A DNA stretch of 7,604 nucleotides from Deltaproteobacteria bacterium (GTDB taxonomy: Bacteria; JAEEML01). The translations under genes and the position numbers were made by a program. The stretch is from NCBI GenBank assembly GCA_016283195.1, contig JAEEML010000094.1, positions 1 through 7,604 of the forward strand, in the 5' to 3' direction. Below are positions 6,673 through 7,604 of the stretch, in pieces; position 1 is the stretch's first letter, and each line of letters opens with the position of its first letter. The notes under the pieces are model-generated. The model searched no databases and was not told where the DNA came from. It worked only from the letters and a program-made list of their open reading frames with translations.

Positions 6673-7101
6673 ATGGAACTCAGCACATTTAGCCGCTTTG
6701 GTGATTTTATTAAGGCTCTCAGAGAATCGCAGGAACTTAGCCAGCGCGCTATGGCTAAAGTTTTGGAAGTTTCTCCCGGCTATGTCGGCCAGTGGGAGGC
6801 TGGAGTTTCCAAGCCCTCGGAGGCGGTTGTAAGGCGCATTTGCCTGAAATTCAGAGTGGCCGATGAAGCGGCTTTGCAGCGCCTGGCTTTTGCCGAGACG
6901 GCGCCGGAGCATATCAAAGCCGCGCTTTTGCCAACTTGCCAAAAAGAATCGGCTAGGCAACCGCTTTTAAGTGAGGCGGAGGCTCTTCTGATAGAACGTC
7001 TGCATTTGCTGCCGCCTGATTTGCGCTGCGCCGTAACGCGAAAGCTCAATTCCATCTTAAAAAGCCAGCTGGAGCAGCTTGCTGGCAGTAATCGCCTTTG
7101 A
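6673..7101 (+). CDS. XRE-family helix-turn-helix transcriptional regulator
   Basis: This 142-residue protein has an HTH_3/Cro-C1 domain at about 9-63. It reads FGDFIKALRESQELSQRAMA for helices one and two, then VLEVSPGYVGQWEAG for the turn and recognition helix, and KPSEAVVRRIC for the fourth. The remaining 80 residues carry no ligand domain I recognise; they are helical and charged with a Leu-rich segment (LSEAEALLIERLHLLPPDLR), perhaps for dimerisation. ATG 6673 is supported by GGAGGGAGG four bases before it. It is transcribed away from the PilZ gene. It could control that operon, itself, or the downstream moxR operon; the targets are unknown. Confidence 0.9.
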   Translation: MELSTFSRFGDFIKALRESQELSQRAMAKVLEVSPGYVGQWEAGVSKPSEAVVRRICLKFRVADEAALQRLAFAETAPEHIKAALLPTCQKESARQPLLSEAEALLIERLHLLPPDLRCAVTRKLNSILKSQLEQLAGSNRL

Positions 7102-7122
7102 AGGCTGGTTGTATTTTATCCC

Positions 7123-7141
7123 TCACTATCGCAAGTAGTGA
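7123..7141 (+). terminator. Weak candidate terminator after the XRE gene
   Basis: TCACTA (7123-7128) pairs with TAGTGA (7136-7141) around a seven-base loop, followed by AAATTATT. The stem is AT-rich and there is no clean T-run, so it is a poor intrinsic terminator and may instead be a dyad of another kind. Confidence 0.3.
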
Positions 7142-7150
7142 AAATTATTG

Positions 7151-7299
7151 TGAACTGTGCCCCATGTTTAATAATCTTTTGTGAGCGTTTTCCAAGCAGC
7201 TCTCTCGAGTCTACTATCAAGGAATGGCCGCACTTTTAATTGTCTACTTTTAAGGGATGCCCCCTCAGGGGTTGTGTCTACTTTGAAGGGTACAGTTCA
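7151..7299. mobile_element. Possible 149-base insertion-sequence remnant or MITE-like element
   Basis: The left edge TGAACTGTGCCC (7151-7162) and the reverse complement of the right edge, TGAACTGTACCC (7288-7299), agree at 11 of 12 bases, and both edges have the TG...CA form. The right end read inward, ACCCTTCAAAGTAGACAC, resembles my recollection of IS3-family (IS150 group) ends. No transposase is present. Flanks TTG and TTA do not form an exact target duplication, and homology between the ends stops after 12 bases, so this stays tentative. Confidence 0.35.
7209..7293 (+). repeat. Three phased direct repeats of about 18 bases
   Basis: Copies are GTCTACTATCAAGGAATG (7209-7226), GTCTACTTTTAAGGGATG (7242-7259) and GTCTACTTTGAAGGGTAC (7276-7293). 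The first two agree at 15 of 18 bases; the last two agree at 14 of the first 15. Start-to-start distances are 33 and 34, about three helical turns, which would put all three on one face of DNA. A small dyad CCCC-TCA-GGGG (about 7261-7271) lies between the second and third copies. They could be subterminal transposase sites of a lost element, or operator sites upstream of moxR. Confidence 0.75.
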
Positions 7300-7336
7300 T
7301 TAGACTGTCCAAAATTTAACTGGTATTAACAGGGCG

Positions 7337-7405
7337 GGGGCCAATAATTCCCAATGGTTGTGGAATGATGGAACTAAAGAGGAATTTCTTGGGAATAATT
7401 GCCCC
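7337..7405. repeat. Interrupted inverted repeat, arms of 17-18 bases
   Basis: GGGGCCAATAATTCCCAA (7337-7354) is complementary to TTGGGAATAATTGCCCC (7389-7405) apart from one bulged C and one A-A mismatch, with a 34-base loop. An outer TTAAC (7326-7330) and GTTAA (7415-7419) could extend it. The structure lies 58 bases before the MoxR start and, if transcribed, would form a strong hairpin. It has no T-run and is not a classical terminator; it could be a leader structure, a small-RNA fold or a mobile-element relic. Confidence 0.7.
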
Positions 7406-7462
7406 ACTTTAGCGGTTAAGAGGCTGCAAACGGCCGAGAGCCGGAAATTATGGAGGAAAATA

Positions 7463-7604
7463 ATGTCTATTCCACTGGAAGAGCTTGATAACAAAGTAGC
7501 AGAAAAGAGCCGCTTTATTCATACTGTCTTGGATGAGATGTCCAAAGTGGTGGTGGGCCAGCGCGAGCTTTTGGAACGGCTTATTTTAGGCCTTATTGCC
7601 GATG
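7463..7604 (+). CDS. MoxR-family AAA+ ATPase, N-terminal fragment (continues past window)
   Basis: The first 47 codons are visible. The ATG has GGAGG (7452-7456) six bases upstream. After a short acidic helix, the protein reads VLDEMSKVVVGQRELLERLILGLIAD, the characteristic beginning of the MoxR ATPase domain just before its Walker A loop, which lies beyond the window. MoxR proteins usually act as chaperone-like ATPases with a partner DUF58/VWA-domain protein encoded next to them, often helping cell envelope or metal-cofactor enzymes mature; such partners would be expected downstream. It follows a 361-base repeat-containing noncoding region. Confidence 0.88.
   Translation, partial: MSIPLEELDNKVAEKSRFIHTVLDEMSKVVVGQRELLERLILGLIAD

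Larger units (their letters stand above)
7102..7462. other. 361-base noncoding region with several repeats
   Basis: No convincing gene is visible on either strand. A minus-strand open frame at 7300-7494 runs into the start of the MoxR gene and has no recognisable content. What the region holds is a weak hairpin (7123-7141), a terminal inverted repeat pair at 7151-7162 and 7288-7299, three phased direct repeats (7209-7293), and a long interrupted inverted repeat (7337-7405). No strong promoter for the MoxR gene stood out. The density of repeats suggests either a decayed mobile element or a regulatory region. Confidence 0.7.

Noticed and set aside
7102-7462. CRISPR array or known structured RNA (4.5S, 6S, tmRNA)
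   Set aside because: Three diverged repeats with 15-16 base gaps are too few and too short for CRISPR, and none of the conserved signatures of those RNAs is present.
7300-7494. Small minus-strand gene before moxR
   Set aside because: It overlaps the MoxR start and the long hairpin, its translation is low-complexity at the start, and it has no supporting features.

Overview
The window reads as ordinary bacterial chromosome from a Gram-negative lineage. A deltaproteobacterial-type or related candidate phylum is my best guess, from the mix of a PilZ protein, a Smr protein, a MoxR ATPase and a glycosyltransferase-DUF2062 fusion. No ribosomal RNA or other strong taxonomic marker is present, so the assignment is weak.

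Layout. Positions 1-111 hold two tandem tRNA genes: the 3' end of a tRNA-Gln cut by the window edge, and a complete tRNA-Glu(CTC). Fifty bases later a tight five-gene plus-strand operon begins (162-4886): a GT2 glycosyltransferase fused to a DUF2062 membrane domain, a FabG-type ketoreductase, a FabB-type ketosynthase, a small divergent hotdog dehydratase and a second, shorter ketosynthase. The genes are 8-14 bases apart or overlap by 8-14 bases. Running convergently, 4915-6566 on the minus strand holds a Smr-domain protein, an unrecognised 153-residue protein and a PilZ protein; a good promoter lies upstream of the PilZ gene. Divergent from PilZ is an XRE-type helix-turn-helix regulator (6673-7101). 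A 361-base noncoding stretch (7102-7462) follows. It carries three phased direct repeats, a short terminal inverted repeat pair and a long interrupted inverted repeat. The window ends in the start of a MoxR-family AAA+ ATPase (7463 onward).

How it works together. The five-gene operon supplies condensation, ketoreduction and dehydration but no enoyl reductase. That is the enzyme set that leaves double bonds in place, as in aryl polyene, flexirubin and dialkylresorcinol type pathways. The glycosyltransferase and membrane domain would then attach or modify a lipid or pigment head group in the envelope. No acyl carrier protein, starter-activating ligase, ammonia lyase, acyltransferase, thioesterase or exporter is in the window, so either the pathway is completed elsewhere or this is a reduced version.

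The most interesting points are: the compact polyene-like operon sitting directly behind tRNA genes with no visible terminator; the dehydratase in which Gln occupies the usual catalytic His position; the FabB-type synthase with an unusual Cys-Trp-Met-Ala sequence after its second active-site His; and the repeat-rich noncoding region before moxR, which may be a transposon-end remnant or a regulatory array.
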